Origin: Azolla caroliniana
Taxonomy: Eukaryota; Polypodiophyta
Length of the DNA stretch: 64,000 nucleotides
Direction of reading: 5' to 3'
Assembly (NCBI GenBank): GCA_043228905.1
Contig: JBHGNT010000004.1
Location: 22,568,001-22,632,000, forward strand
Shown here: positions 12,966 to 26,508 of the stretch, piece after piece
How the letters are laid out: every line of letters starts with the position of its first letter
Numbering within the stretch: position 1 is the first letter of the stretch
Notes under the pieces: model-generated
The model's input: only the letters and a program-made list of their open reading frames with translations
Database searches by the model: none
Told to the model about the DNA's origin: nothing
Position numbers and translations under genes: made by a program

Positions 12966-13426
12966 AATTTCTCATCTTCATCGGAGGGCATCCAAAAGAG
13001 GAAATAAATAAAATTTAAGCGCCATTCTAAACTAAATCTACCAAACAAATGAATGTTGTCCAACATCCTAGTCCTTTAATCAAGGTGCATAAGTTCCTTG
13101 GTACTCTTATTCTGCAATCAGGCCCAAAATCTTCTTAGGCATACGAAAGCTCCAATGTTGGTAGCTTTTAAGAATTTTTTCAAGAAATGCCAAAGAGAGA
13201 TGTGGGTTTAGTAGTAATGCATTAAGATTTCAAGAAAAAGCTCTAATGTAATACGCATCTTTAACATCAAGAATAGCCTAGTCTGGTATTGAGATATAAT
13301 ATGCACCTTAACATTGAGAACAACCTAGCATGCTATTGATATATAATACGCATCTTAACATTGAGAACAACCAAGCATGGTAACACTTGCCTTGCTCTAG
13401 CAGAAAGACATTTTCCAATGAGCATA
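12966..13426. repeat. Intergenic with three copies of a 47-bp unit
   Basis: No gene seen. TTAACAT-(C/T)-(A/G)AGAA units start at 13261, 13308 and 13355, a regular 47-bp period. Confidence 0.8.
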
Positions 13427-14034
13427 TGTTGTCACCTTTTTGCTCAACAGACAAAAAGGGTCGGGCGACTTACTCCCTAAGTCGTCCTACCAAGGGAATT
13501 GTGGTTGGAGATATGGATTTGATCAACTTCCATTGCTTACTTACTTATACTCACTCCCGATTAATTCTCACTCTCTTATACTTCTCACTTCAAGATCACT
13601 CACTTACCTTAATCACACACGCAGATGTAACTGCAGTACTAAATCCCTCTCAACCCTATGATCGATTGTATTATAGAGACACTCCCTCTCCCTGGTCATA
13701 CGACTCAATTGATTGACTCTCAAAACAACATAATAACAATGAAGCACAAAGTACTCTAAACAAAAATTATATTAAATTGATACGCTTACAAAGCCATCCC
13801 TTTTACAATGCCTTGTACCCCTTTTTATAGGTGGTACACGAAGTTCTCTCCAAGAAGCTACAAAACTGCCTTTCAACAAGAATCATAAAACAGTTACGAC
13901 GACTTAATTTTTTACTTGGCATTTTACGACTATTATATTTTTGACTTCGAGTTCAATCAACCCCTAGCTCGTTCAACTATACTTAGGACTACTATTTCAG
14001 ACTTTCATCCTAGGGTCAACCTGCCCTGGTAACA
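13427..14034 (-). mobile_element. Solo LTR, 608 bp, with perfect 5-bp target duplication
   Basis: The element begins TGTTGTCACC and ends GGTAACA, the TG...CA ends of an LTR. It is flanked on both sides by GCATA (13422-13426 and 14035-14039). A TATA-like CTATAAAAAG on the minus strand at 13821-13830 gives its orientation. There is no internal domain, so this is a solo LTR left after LTR-LTR recombination. Flanking DNA on the left (GCTCTAGCAGAAAGACATTT) is similar to a second copy near 14180, so the target was itself a duplicated sequence. Confidence 0.93.
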
Positions 14035-14717
14035 GCATATAAGCAGTTCAACAGTAGAAGATTCGCTAATAAAATCAAAAGGATATCTGAAACTTATTTG
14101 AAGTTTTACATTGTACACAAAATGATCCGGTCATATCACAAACAAAAACTGATGCAGTGCATCGCAAAACAATTGCCTTGCTCTAGCAGAAAAAGATTTT
14201 CCAATAAGCATATAAGCAGTTCAACACTAGGAAATTGGCTAATAAAAGCAACAGTATATCTGAAACTTTTTTAAAGTTTTAGATTTTACACAAAATGATC
14301 TCTTGGTTATGATTTTCCCCACAGTTCATTATGCGATCAATTGATTTATTACATTTAAAGGAAGCCAGCAATCTCATGGTACATAAGATCATATAACATG
14401 GAGCCAGATAGTGCAGATCGTCATTTCCCAATGCTCTTCATATTGATTGTCTGAAAGGTGCATTAGCATTCCTATCCATTGAGGATGTTTTGATCCATCT
14501 TCCCAATGCAAGAGAGCACATGAACCCCGATGGTGACCTATTTTGTATGTATCTTCTCTCTTTACAAAAGCTTTAGAGCTGCTTTTTTCTATTTGATTGC
14601 CAAATAGAACTTTTCGTTGAAAGTGCCGCCATTTTACCAAAGAATCGTGAGACCAACTATTTCATCGAACAATCTTATATTTATTTCATAAATATGTGTG
14701 GGCCTGATTCACTATGA
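14035..14717. other. Intergenic between the solo LTR and the peptidase gene
   Basis: No gene seen. A two-copy repeat containing GCATATAAGCAGTTCAACA (14035 and about 14208) runs through TATCTGAAACTT and ACACAAAATGATC. Confidence 0.7.
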
Positions 14718-16766
14718 TCAACTTAGCAAGTGCAATGGAGAGGCAATTGTGGGTGGCGACCATACTGTGCTACCTGCACGCTCAGGAGGCCAATACCTAT
14801 ATACCGACCTTGCTATGATGTTCTTCACCGGTAACGGTCCCCTAAGAAACCACACAATATATTGTGAGAAACAAGATTTCTGTGCTACGAGTTTTTTCAA
14901 AACACCTATTAGCCTACTTGCTTACCAGTGATGAGAATCATTGCTGTGATTGCGGTTATCCCCCAGCACAAATACACAGCCTTTTGGAACTTTCTGTCAT
15001 CGGTATAATGAATAAAATTTAATCTAATGGCAAATCCATCTTCACATGGACAACAGATAAATTTTGATCTTTTAACTAACCGTAGCGCTCATTTCATATG
15101 CCATAGGCCCCGCAATAAAATCTTCAGCTTGAGCAATTCCATTCATAAAGAGTTTACCACCTCTAACCTGGGAACAAAAAGAAAATCAAAGATTACCATG
15201 AGAATAAGTTTCGTACAACCCAGCTTAATTAAAAATTTAGTTGCTTATGCATATTCAGAAACATTGTTTTAATATTGGGGCAGTAAATCTTAATCTTAGT
15301 CTGAAATGGTATAAACAACAAAATTAATTTACAATTCCAGCAATATTCTAACAAATCAAGTGGAAGATAATTTGGTCAAAACAAGTATATTTGAAGAGAA
15401 ATACTATAGATTTTCAATGACTTTCAACTAGCAGAGAGTTTGATAATAATAGTAATAAAAAAAACATATACCTCCACTACATCACCAGAGAGAGCTACTA
15501 CTCTTTTGACTATAACTGACCCTGCTCCATCCTGTAAGTCATGCAAGTCATGTATTTAGGGTTATTTTTTCTTAGGTGAATCTATAAAACGCTTCTGATA
15601 TGTGAGATTCCAAAAATCATTTACCTGCAGTGTTGGAGGCGCTTTAAAGAGCACAATATCATTGATTTCTGGCTTCCTGAAATAATAGGAGAGCTGTTGC
15701 GAGCAACACACACACACAAAATCCATATGTCATTCAATTAATTATTGGAATAAGAACTCCCAACATACAAAGGCATAGAACAAATTCGAGCATCCAACAC
15801 AGACATATATAAGCATATGCAAATAAAACAAGGAGATTATGAAGATTCCAAAACAGTGTGCATATGCAAGTAGAAACATGATTTACAACATTTACGCATC
15901 CGAGACACTTGAGTGAAGTATACAATTACAGGAATTGACCATACAAAACACAATCATATGCAAGAAAATGCATATATTCACAGGAATTAGAAGCACACAA
16001 AATGATCATTCGCAAGTAAGAGCATAATTTTCAACTAAAACACATGCATATTCAAGAAAAACAATACCTTTTCGGCAATAATTCGATCCCCGACTTCAAA
16101 AGTAGGTAGCATGGACTTAGAAGAGATGTATCGTAGATCAGCTACAAACGATCTAAGTAAAGTCGCCACAATATTGCCAGATTTGCCTCTAGCCATTGCC
16201 AAAGAGGGCGAAGATGTAGAAGAGCCAATCCAACTCTGCAAATCACCATTGTTACGATCTTTGCTATTACTAATACTCTGATGGCATGGTTCATCGATTA
16301 TTGCATTGCATAATATCCTGTCTCTGGCAAGGGTTAGGATTGGGGTCTCAGGTCGTCGGCATCTCGGCCAATATAACAGATCTGTTGTTATTCTTCTCTG
16401 ATCTCCGACAATTACATCCAAGAGCTCGTTCCGTTTTGAACATGGATAGAATTCGTTCCATGCCTTTAAAGGCCCATAGACAGAGGAAGAAGAATATGAT
16501 GAAGTGGCGCAAAGAGCCGAGACTGCGGATGTGCAGATGTATTTCGAAGACCCGAAGGAGCCCACAATAGTGTTGATGAAGTTGTGTTCGTAAGGATTGG
16601 AGAGCCAGACACGGAGGAGAGAAGAGATCAACAAGAGGGAGAGGAGGATGAGAGAGGGGCGGAAGAGGGCAGAAGCGATCTGGGCAGTCACACACATGGC
16701 TGCACAAATCTCTGGGTCGTTCACTGTGCTTTCTCCCTCTCTGTGTCTGCGTCTGTGCTTCTGCAC
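14718..16766 (-). CDS. Thylakoidal processing peptidase (type I signal peptidase), 368 aa
   Basis: This family removes thylakoid-transfer signals from lumenal proteins in chloroplasts. Six exons join in frame: 16766-16068, 15693-15625, 15531-15472, 15167-15081, 14993-14926 and 14841-14718 (TGA). The family boxes are intact: the serine box [13 protein letters not shown] with nucleophile Ser218, the lysine box [12 protein letters not shown] with general base Lys265, [20 protein letters not shown], and the C-terminal [17 protein letters not shown]. The insert between the Ser and Lys boxes is shorter than in Arabidopsis TPP1. The N-terminal 180 residues are poorly conserved, rich in Ser and hydrophobic residues, and probably hold the transit peptide. 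The exact start is uncertain; Met24 is a plausible alternative. The symbol is left blank because I cannot separate PLSP1 from its paralogues. Confidence 0.92.
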
Positions 16767-16986
16767 GCACGATCTGAGATAGGGAGATAAAGAAAAGGGG
16801 AAAAGGAGGGGGAAGGAGACCCTGTTTTTAAGGTGTGGTGTGGTGAGGGTGAGGGGAGTAGGGGTGGGGCCATAGCCTGCTACTCTCTGTCTCTCTCTCT
16901 CTCTCTCTTCATCATCTGATCTGAGACAGGAATGGGAGACAGAAACAGGGGAGAATTAAGGGGTGGGGCAGGGGATGAAGAAGGAG

Positions 16987-17023
<37 letters not shown>

Positions 17024-19097
17024 GAGTATTTTGGCTACTCCAGAGTCCTTTGTCCAACACCCAGGGGCATCAATGTAAAGACACAAAACTTATGTGCACA
17101 TGTATTGATCCTTCGGATCCCCGTAAGATGGACAGCTACTACGTATACTACCCCTCCAAATCACTACTACTATATCCACGAATAGTTACGCGGTTTTATG
17201 AAGACCGTAATTAGGTCATTGCACGCATATCCTGGTCGTGACTTCGCTTATCATGGCATACCTCTGTGATCAATTGCAATGTGTTCGAGAAAATGACGAT
17301 CGCATTGATCGAGCACTTGCCCAATGAGATCTTATGTAGTTTGTTTTTTAGGTGTCCATGTCCAAAACATGTCTCAAGCTAGCTACTCCGGCAAACTGTA
17401 TGCAAAGCTTGACAGTAGGAGTTAAAAACATAACATAGAGGATACACTTACATGATTTTTTGTTTGGGTTGCCTCATACAACAATATATAGTGCATTGCA
17501 TTCAACTGAGATGGTCTAAAGTATGGCCATTACTTTTTATGTGATCATGTGTTAACCTAGAAACCTTCGAGACTTCTTCCCGATCCATTGTAATATAACT
17601 ACCTTTTATGAGTTCTCATGGTTTTGTGAGAAGTGTGGATACTATTTGCTCACATTTGAGAATGCCTCCAATGGTAGCCTGATTAAGAATGCATCACTTA
17701 AGGTAATGTTCCAAACTTTGTTTTCTCTTATAATCAATCATGTGATGTGTCATTATTTGTATAAATTATTTTTTTAGTTGGTAAGTAGCCTATTCGTTTC
17801 AAGACTTAATTTATACCAATTTATCAATCTAGTTTGTTAACTTATTGTCCTCTCTTTCCGACATTGGTTGTGTCGTGAACGAGGTGATAATTCTAAAACC
17901 CAAAAACACATTAGGTGGGTTTGAAATATCCATCAAGAGCACATGTATGCACCACCCTATGCAATACCCATTGAGGCCAACATTGTCTACATATTGTCCT
18001 AATGAAAGCTACAATGGGAGGGTTTGTGTTGGCAATGCCAGAGAACCATTGGAGGGGTAGAATGCATTCAAATCACTAGACCGCCCAGTGAGGTCCAGTG
18101 TAGAGGATACATCATGTGTTTTTTTAAAGCAAATTTGTATCTATAGCTTGGGAGTGTAATGGTTTGTATTGAATGCAAACGAGCTATCTAGGAGTATAAA
18201 ATGATGGAAAGAGTATAGAACTAGTTGGTTTAGTGGGCTAATCAATTAATATTTATTAAGTGGAACATTGAACGGATCAATACATGCACATTTTTTTCGT
18301 CGAAGTTTCAAACGAAGTAGTAGACTATCTGCTTCAGAAGATGTAACTAACTAACACAATGAAGATCTAGTTGTCTAGATAACAATATTCTTCCCCAAAA
18401 AAGGTATTCCATTTTAAGAATGAGCCCCATGTGCAAGGAATTTGGAAGAACTTCATGTTAAATGAAATAGAACGAGTCTTTGATCAATAAGTACATGGTA
18501 TAAAACGTCATGCGTGATGTCAATGCATGATGAAATCTCAATATGTCACCATGGTTACTAAGAAAGAGGAGAATAAAGCATTGGTTTTCTTTAGTGTGAC
18601 TTTAAGTGTATAACGGATTTCTGATTATTCTCTCAAGATTTGTGAACATATGAGTCAAATAAAGAAAGATATGTTGTTTCATTTAGATAAAACACTATCC
18701 TAGACAAAAACAATGATAAAACTTTCTATGTTGTTTTAAGTTTTTAGATGGTAAAATATTTCCCTCTCATGATATTCACATATTGGGTGACTTTGGGAAA
18801 TGAAGATGTGACTATGTGAGTCAAAATTAATTGAAGATCGAGTTCGAGTTGAGAATGTAAACGTATGACATCATGGGCTATGTAACTTGATTGTGATCCA
18901 AGTTCTCACTAAAAGGTGAATGATACACAAAGAAATCACATCCTTGACCATCTTTAAATAGTTTGTCTTCATTCCTAACGAATGGGAAAGTAGCTTCATT
19001 TTGAAAAAATAACTTGTTTTTCTGGCATTTCTGTGATTCGTATTTCAGCTTCGTTTGGTTATTGTGATTAATTCCGCAACGATTTCTCAACACCATA
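16767..19097. other. Peptidase upstream region and gene-poor DNA
   Basis: (TC)n tracts lie at 16890-16909 and 16989-17020, upstream of the thylakoidal peptidase gene. The remainder to 19.1 kb is AT-rich with only short open frames; I see nothing supportable. Confidence 0.6.
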
Positions 19098-19640
19098 CAC
19101 ATAATGAGAGCGCTTCTTGCCATGAGATAAACAATTTTTTGAACACATGAAGAGTCAGGAATATTAACTGAAATACACCCGTCCAGGAATTGCCACTATG
19201 AAGCGTTAATTATAGTTTTCCTCCCATGTGTTAAACCCTTGTTCTCAATGAAATATTGAACAATATATATCCATGGTTGTGAGTCTGAACACATGTCTTA
19301 CAATAATGAATATATACAAGCCATCATAAGATAACCAATGAGAGCGCTTCTTGCCATATCGAACAATATACATAATGAGAGTGTTTCTTGCCATATCGAA
19401 CAATATACATAATGAGAGTACTTCTTGCCATGATATAACCAATTTTTTGAACACATGAAGATTCGGGAATATTAACTGAAATACACCCGTTCAAGAATTG
19501 CCACTATGAAGCATTAATTACAGTTGTCCTCCCATGTGTTAAACCCTTGTTCTCAATCAAATATTGAACAATATATATCCATGGTTGTGAGTCTGAACAC
19601 ATACATGTCTTATAATAATGAAAATCTACAAGCCATCATA
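19098..19640. repeat. Two-copy tandem duplication, about 308 bp
   Basis: Copies at about 19098-19344 and 19407-19640 share AACTGAAATACACCCGT, TGTTAAACCCTTGTTCTCA and ATATATCCATGGTTGTGAGT. Between them the unit ATATCGAACAATATACATAA is repeated again, so the right boundary is a smaller local expansion. Confidence 0.92.
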
Positions 19641-19899
19641 TGTATAGATAAGTCCAATATTCGAGCTCCCCCCAAGCGCTTAGGGGTTGCTAGATGATTT
19701 CATGCAACCCATGTGATTCCCATCTTATCCCTATTCCTCCACAACAAATATTGAAGAGGTTGCAAAACAAAATGCAAAGCCTTCTTTGTCCACAACATCA
19801 ATGACAAGCAATATAATATCATGGGTTCCATATTACATTGTGATTTTGAATACATGAAATGGCCAAGTTTGTGATTTCGAATACATGAAATGGCCAAGA

Positions 19900-20365
19900 T
19901 TTTGATTTCCAATACATGAGCTTATTCCCTAACTTAACATTTATTCAATCAATTGACCATTTGTAACGTTCATTCCCAATGGATACCCCAAGTGTCGAAA
20001 AATAGAGCCTTTCCTAACCACGAATCCTTCCCATCCTAAACATTTCAAATCCCTTTCAGTACATGCTATGATATTAGACTTCCTCGAATTAATATGTTTT
20101 CCAGAAGCCAATGCAAATTGGTTCCATACAAGCATCCCCTTCTATAAAAGAATCATCTGCCAAAGCTTACGCTACCATTTGCCCTCTAGAAGAAAGGTGT
20201 AGAGCTACAATGTCATTATTTGTTGCAAGCCTTGATAACATCACTAACAAGAGATGAGTAACAATAACAAACAACAATAGGCTAAGTGGGCACCCTTGAC
20301 GAACAGATCTCATGAAGGAAATATCTTATGTTATTCCCGCATTAAGAATTACTCGAGACACCATC
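19900..20365 (-). pseudogene. Degenerate LINE (L1-type) reverse transcriptase fragment
   Basis: On the minus strand, broken frames give MRSVRQGCPLSLLLFVI (20318-20268), then ALADDS (about 20158), then LASGKHINSRKSNIIA and FRHLGYPLGMN. These are in order the RT motif 'RxGxRQGDPLSPxLF', the catalytic FADD-type motif (here ADD) and the 'SGLxINxxKS...YLGxPL' thumb region of plant LINEs. Several stops are visible and both ends are missing. It is a dead 5'-truncated copy; no target duplication was found. Confidence 0.85.
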
Positions 20366-23300
20366 TCTCTCTCTCTCTCTTTGTGATGAGAATGGCCGAC
20401 TATGCATACTTTTCCCTAAACAAGTTCGAGAGTCTGAGTATCACACTTTGATACAATGCTCTACCTTTGATCATATTCGACCATGCTTTCCACATCTCTT
20501 TGATCGAGCCCAATCCTTGCACGAATTTCTCTCACAACCACGATGTGCACTTGAATGTGTGCTACAAAATAAGGGGAGAAAATTGTAGGGTCTACCATGC
20601 GATACAAACTGATGCTTTTGATCGAGGCTTACATGAATTGCCCATTATGTTGTAAAATTGTTATCCAATAAAGCTTTGACCAAAAATCTTGGATGTGGAG
20701 TAGTCACACAAAAAGAGACCACTTGAAATTACTCGGCTAGAGATTGATTGGCTGCTTGAAGAGAAACCATACCCCTTGCATAGATTTGGGCAACTCGTAC
20801 ATATCAAAGAGCATCGACCAAATATTATAGACCCACAATACGTGTTTCCACCTGGAGAGAATGGAGTCCTACGATTAGAGTTGTAATAAGCCCATTTAAG
20901 AGAGTAGATATCAAGAGCCATTCGGATAAAAAGAGAGAGATGAGATATAAAATTGTTTCCATTGCAAGGTGAATTCCCTCAATATTATTATGGCAATCAT
21001 TTTTTATAAAATTGGAAGTCATACAAAGTCCCTTCTCACATTGCGTGGCTAAAGAAGAGAGAAGAGTTATACAATTACTTCTATGGCAAGGTGATTTTCT
21101 TTTATATTATTTTAGCAAATGTTTTCTGCAAAAACATAAAATCACACAAAGTCTCTTCTCGTAATATTTTAGGATATGGATGCATGTGGTCTGTGCTTTT
21201 TGCCATTGTTGGTTAGTTGACATTTTTACACCCCTTGTAGTGCATGCATATTGGATTCTCTTAAGCTCCCATAACCCATTTTGTCATGAGTGTTATTGTA
21301 TATAACTTTTGTGTTTGTCATGAATCGAGCTTTCAAATTATATGCAAAATGTTTGGGCTATTTGTTGGGTTCCAAGGCCATTTGCATTGTGCTAAGTGAT
21401 TATTGAACCAATGGGGGCATTTTTGGGGCCATGTAGTGCGTGTATGTTGGTTGCCCTTGAGCTTGCATTTCTCATTTATGCACTTGTTTGTTTGGATCTC
21501 TTATGTGTTCATCACAGCATGCATTGTGGATGAAGAATTCCACCCACGTAATTTTGAGGATGCTCACTTCATCATGTGGAGGTGCCAAATAAGTTATGTT
21601 TATCCAATAGCGTTGAACTCTTACTACTATCAAATATACAAAATCAAATATGTTGGATGAAGAATGTAAAGTGCTTGATGACTTCCTACTTCTGTCACCC
21701 ACATGCACCTAGTGGATAGTGTATACCTAATAAGTTTGATAGATGAAGCCACCTCAAATGCATTGTAGAATTACTTGTGTACATTTTGTGAGACTTCCAT
21801 GGGTATAAATGGTATCCATGTGCTAAGAGATATAATACTGTAATAAAATAGAACAGTAGTTAGATTGATGGGAATCTAATCCTAGACTGCTTTTGACTAG
21901 AATCTTTGAGGAACATAGTCATAGGGTTAGTTAGGCAGTAGTGCTTTCGTAATATGTTCTAATTTTGTACCTGTATTGGCGCACTAATTTGTGATAACTA
22001 AATATGTATACGATAAGGGGAGCATGGAATTAAATTTTAATGTTGCATTCAATGTAGCCTCCACCCCTTGTACCTCACCTTTTGTATGATTGAAATAACA
22101 ATCACAAGAGATACCTTCTAGAGTTGTATTGTTGTAGGCTCTAGCTATTGTATTCTTGCCAATGTTTATATTAATTAACTGCTCAATTAAATGCGTGGAT
22201 ACAACGTCAATCACTACATATTTGACTAGATTAAGAATATATGTTAGTAACTCATTGGGAGCACATCAAACATTGGAGGAGACCACATAGTCAACGACTC
22301 ATTAACAATCTCAAGATTTGTGAACAATATCATGTTCACCCCAATAGCCAATACTTGAATCAACTAATTTGGTGATAAATTTGGAAGATAAAGATAAACT
22401 CCATGCTACATTTTCACATTGACAAAAGGTGCAACGATTTGGATGACATGCATAAATGCACATTTTTTCTACTCATTCAATGTTGGGTACATTGTTGCAT
22501 CAAATAGAAAAAAATTATATGCCGCGATCATCTAGTGGAAGAGTTTGGCATAACATGTGTCATTCCTACGTTGCATTGTGATAGCATGAATGTCAATTTG
22601 TTAGCACATAATCCAATACTTTGTGTGAAGATGAAATGCATTATGGTGAGGTATCACAAATGAGGTATCGAGGACAAGCATGTGGATTGGATATTGTCAA
22701 TATGCATATATGTATAGGATGAGTTAATCCTACGTATATTCTGGAGCATAACATAAACATTTTTATTATTGTTCTAGGTGCTAAAAAATACAACAATAAT
22801 AATAAAGTTGTTTACCAATGGCATAAATATTGGAAAGAAACTAATATAGATTTCAAGCTATGTTTGTTTTATTGTCACTCGTAATTAGTTAATGTATATT
22901 AATAATAATACATCTATGTATGTGGTTTATGCATACATATGCCCACACAGAAAAACACTTGGATCTAAACAAATAAAGAGATAGATATACAAAGAATTGT
23001 CTTTGAGACGCATGGATAAACCAACCTCCACCTTAAGTTGTGTTTTGCTAGGGAAGGTCTTCTCTTTCTGACCATGTATTCTCTACTCTTCGTTTCATTC
23101 TTCCCAAATAATCTGGTTTGCAATGAAATGTGGCCTCAATGCATACATTACTTTTATGAAAGGAGAGGGAGAGGGAGGGAGAAACAATATCATCAATTTA
23201 TTGCCTTAATCGATGCACCTAGCTTGTCAATATTTCTTGAGTTTCGTCTAGTGCAAAGTAGAAGATAATATCTCTTGAATTTCCAACAAACCATTAGTTG

Positions 23301-23482
23301 TCGAACAATATGTTGACAACAAACTAGTCAACAACTTGAATTTTCTTCTACTTCTAAATGCATGATAAATTCCATAACATATATTCAACATTTGAACCAT
23401 TACGACAAGTTGTTATTTATGAAAAAAGAGAGAGGGAAAGTAAGAGAGTATTACACAATGCACGTTATGGCTAATCTAAACT
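20366..23482. other. Gene-poor DNA
   Basis: AT-rich with a short CT tract near 20366-20382. I see no gene, no RNA and no element with clear borders. Confidence 0.55.
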
Positions 23483-24258
23483 AGGGAAAAGTACCAAGAT
23501 ACCCCTGGAAGTTTGTCTATTTACCAGAATGCCCTTGGAAGTTCCAAATTTACCAAACTACCCCAATGTTTAAAAAAATACACTTTATAAAGTAATTATG
23601 CACTCAAATCGACAAGCCCTATTTACCAAAATACCCTTCAAACACAAATTTCTTTACTTAAGGAATTCTTTGGGTCCTTTGTACCTAAAAGTGTAGTCTT
23701 TCTTTTCTTTCTTGTTAATTGGGTTGATCGATCATCTTCATCATCAGGATCCATAAAAATACTCGCAAACCAAAATTAATTATCGAAATGTAATAATGAC
23801 ATGTTAATTTTGATCCGTCTACAAAAAGTGTAATTCCAAAAATATCCACAAAAACAAATATATCTATCAACTCAACAAAATATATAATAATGCACAATCG
23901 TCACTAATTTGGGGCCCTACAACTGCGAGCATTGTGTCCTTTCCCACGACACCTTCCACAACGATGTTCTTTCGATAAGTATTTCTATGGATCCCGATGA
24001 TGAAGACGATTGATCAACCCAATGAACGAGAAAGAAAAGAAAGACTACATTGTTAGGTACAAAGGACCCAAATAATTGCTTAAGTAAAGAAATTTGTGTT
24101 CGAAGGGTATTCTAGTAAATAGGGCTTGTAGATTTGAGTGTATAATTACTTTATAAAGTGTATTTTTTTGGACATAGGGGTAGTTTGGTAAATTTGGAAC
24201 TTCTAGGGGCATTCTGGTAAATAGACAAACTTCCAAGGGTATCCCGATACTTTTCCCT
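23483..24258. mobile_element. Long-inverted-repeat MULE derivative with transposase remnant
   Basis: Two arms of about 280 bp (23483-23763 and 23978-24258) are near-perfect inverted repeats that start AGGGAAAAGTA. They are flanked by the imperfect 7-bp duplication CTAAACT / CTAAATT. The loop, read on the minus strand at about 23980-23905, encodes KEHRCGRCRGKGHNARSC followed by a short tail and TAG. This is a CX2CX4HX4C zinc knuckle of the kind found at the C-terminus of MULE transposases. I infer a non-autonomous Mutator-like element that kept the last piece of its transposase. A transcript through it would fold into a long hairpin. Confidence 0.85.
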
Positions 24259-26508
24259 CTAAATTATTAACTCTCCAAAAAAAGGGGAGCTCTTTAGTAC
24301 ATAGCTGAAATTTGGTGGAGAACCGAGGTCCAGGTTAAAGTAGGCTAGGAGCTCCACATGTAATGGATAAAGAGGAACAAAAAAGTGTACAAGTTGGTAA
24401 GAAAGGAAAGATTGGGATACTGCTAAAGAAAGAAGTTTGGGTGAAAACAAGTAATGTGAAAGAAAGGATGTAGAAGGATTGATAAAAAACCACTTCAAAA
24501 GGTACAAAGAGAATAAAGATGTGTTTGAGGAAAATGGACTCTTAAAAAAAAAAGACTAAGGCGTAAGAAGATTACAAGGGATGGAGTGAATGGGGGTTTT
24601 ATGGTGAAAGTCCTTCATGAACAATGCAATATTAATATTTTCATGTGATTGCTCCGATCAATGATAGGAAGTGGCAATTGGCCCGAGAAATGGTTGCAAT
24701 ATAAGATACAACTTTTGTTTACAAGGCCCGTAACTTTGGGGCCCTTGTCCATGAAAAACGAGGGAGTTACGACAAAGTTGGGTGGTGTTCTCCCACAATA
24801 CAACTTTTGTTTACAAAGGGCCATAACTTTGGGGCCCTTTGTCCATGAAAAACAAGGGAGTTTCAACACAATTAGGTGGTGTTCTCCCATCCTTTATGTT
24901 CGGCCTGTTTTCGTTCTCATAATGGTGGATAATTCCTCGTTTGATTGCAAATACATGCTCCACGTGACAAGGATGTCAACGATGATGATAAACAACAACA
25001 AATATTGAAATGTGATGATCAATGGTGACAACTATGGCTCACACAAGGCACTTGGAGGGAAAAGTAGAGCAAGAAAAATAAGTTTATAATGTTTCTTATG
25101 GAGGTCAACGTGCTTATTAGATGCGAGAAGCACTTATAAGTTATGTTGAGTTGTCCTGAAGCCAAAGGTGGCTTAACTAAATTATTCTAGTGTGCTCGAG
25201 GAGACTTCACTAAAGCCATTGATGCTAGCCAAAGACGAATCTTATTTGTTTGTAGAAAAAGTGTCTTGTTCTTCTCGCATGTGGGTCTTGGGTATCTCAG
25301 AGCCATGAGATATCTAACCCTCTCTAGGATTATCCCTTTTAAGTGAGGTCATTTGCTTCTCATGTACTGTATTAGGGCTTATATGTGTGGTAGTGAATGC
25401 GTTTGGACCTACATTCTTCCAATTGGTGTCAAGATGTCATATCCTCTGAAATGGTGGATTGACACCTATGTAATGTAAAGAAATAAAAACAAATGTGTCC
25501 TTTACTTCAACCAAAAGCTCAAAAAAAACAAAAGAAAAATTTATTTTCTCTTAAGAAAACCTCACGTCTAGTAAAACATGTAATTGAGATGAACGGAAAT
25601 ATACTAGTGAAAAGAACATGCTTGTTTCACATGTGTTGGGCCTAACATACCGATGGCAAAATGTACAATAATAAACTCATTATTAGGGAAACTAAATGTA
25701 TTGAAACGACCGAACTTTTCCTTTGAGCTATACAATACAACCACCCAATTGTATGTATAGATGTACTAAAGCTCTCCCAACAACCTCTCAACTTCGTCTC
25801 TCTACAAAAGACAAAAGATATTCGGATGTTTTTACTTTCACTCTCATCGTTGTTTTATGTTACTAGGTCATGTATGACCACCCATGAATACATTCACGAA
25901 TTGGGAGGCAATGTTCACTGCATCTTGTAACATGTGTGTATGCTACACGTTAACTCTCGTAAGTTAATATATAACTCACGAATACGTTCACAAATGGGAG
26001 GCAAGGGTTTGTTGCATGGGTGGTGTGTACATAATGTATAGTTGAGAATGGAATAAAGCATGATGACGATGATGCATGCCATGTCATGGATGTTATGCCA
26101 TATAATACCATGCATGTGCCATGCCATATGCCATGTGGTTTGTTTGTGACGAAATATTGCACCGCAGGAGCGCACGCTTATAGCATCTTCCTTTTTCTAT
26201 TATTATTTACATACATACATATATGTACATATATTAGAGAATTTTTTTAGCAACCTCCTTTTTCTTTGATTATAGTTTATTTATTCGATTTTAAAGAAAA
26301 TCCGTTATGTACATATTTTCTTTTATTATTAATTTGTTTATTTTAGAAAAGAAAGACATGAAAAATTAGGGAATATTATGTATATACATATAGTGGCAGT
26401 CACTAATAACTATTTTATCCATTTAATAAAATCAAGATCGAGCAAACCAACGAGAATGGAGTCATTATAAAAGATACAGGAGTTAATCTCACATTAATAA
26501 TAGAAATA
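24259..26508. other. Gene-poor DNA with one tandem duplication
   Basis: A two-copy tandem repeat of 91 bp occupies 24708-24890; both copies contain TACAACTTTTGTTTACAA and ACTTTGGGGCCCTT. I identify nothing else. Confidence 0.7.
24708..24890. repeat. Two-copy tandem duplication, 91 bp
   Basis: Copies at 24708-24798 and 24799-24890. Each contains AACTTTGGGGCCCTT and ends GGTGGTGTTCTCCCA. The core GGGCC...GGCCC is partly palindromic. Confidence 0.95.

Noticed and set aside
12568-13066. Long overlapping open frames on both strands around the ETG1 start
   Set aside because: They run through the CT tract and the promoter; only the frame beginning at 12804 continues into conserved exons.
17845-18060. 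71-residue frame
   Set aside because: No recognisable motif, no splice partners and no repeat similarity; short frames of this length are expected in AT-rich DNA.
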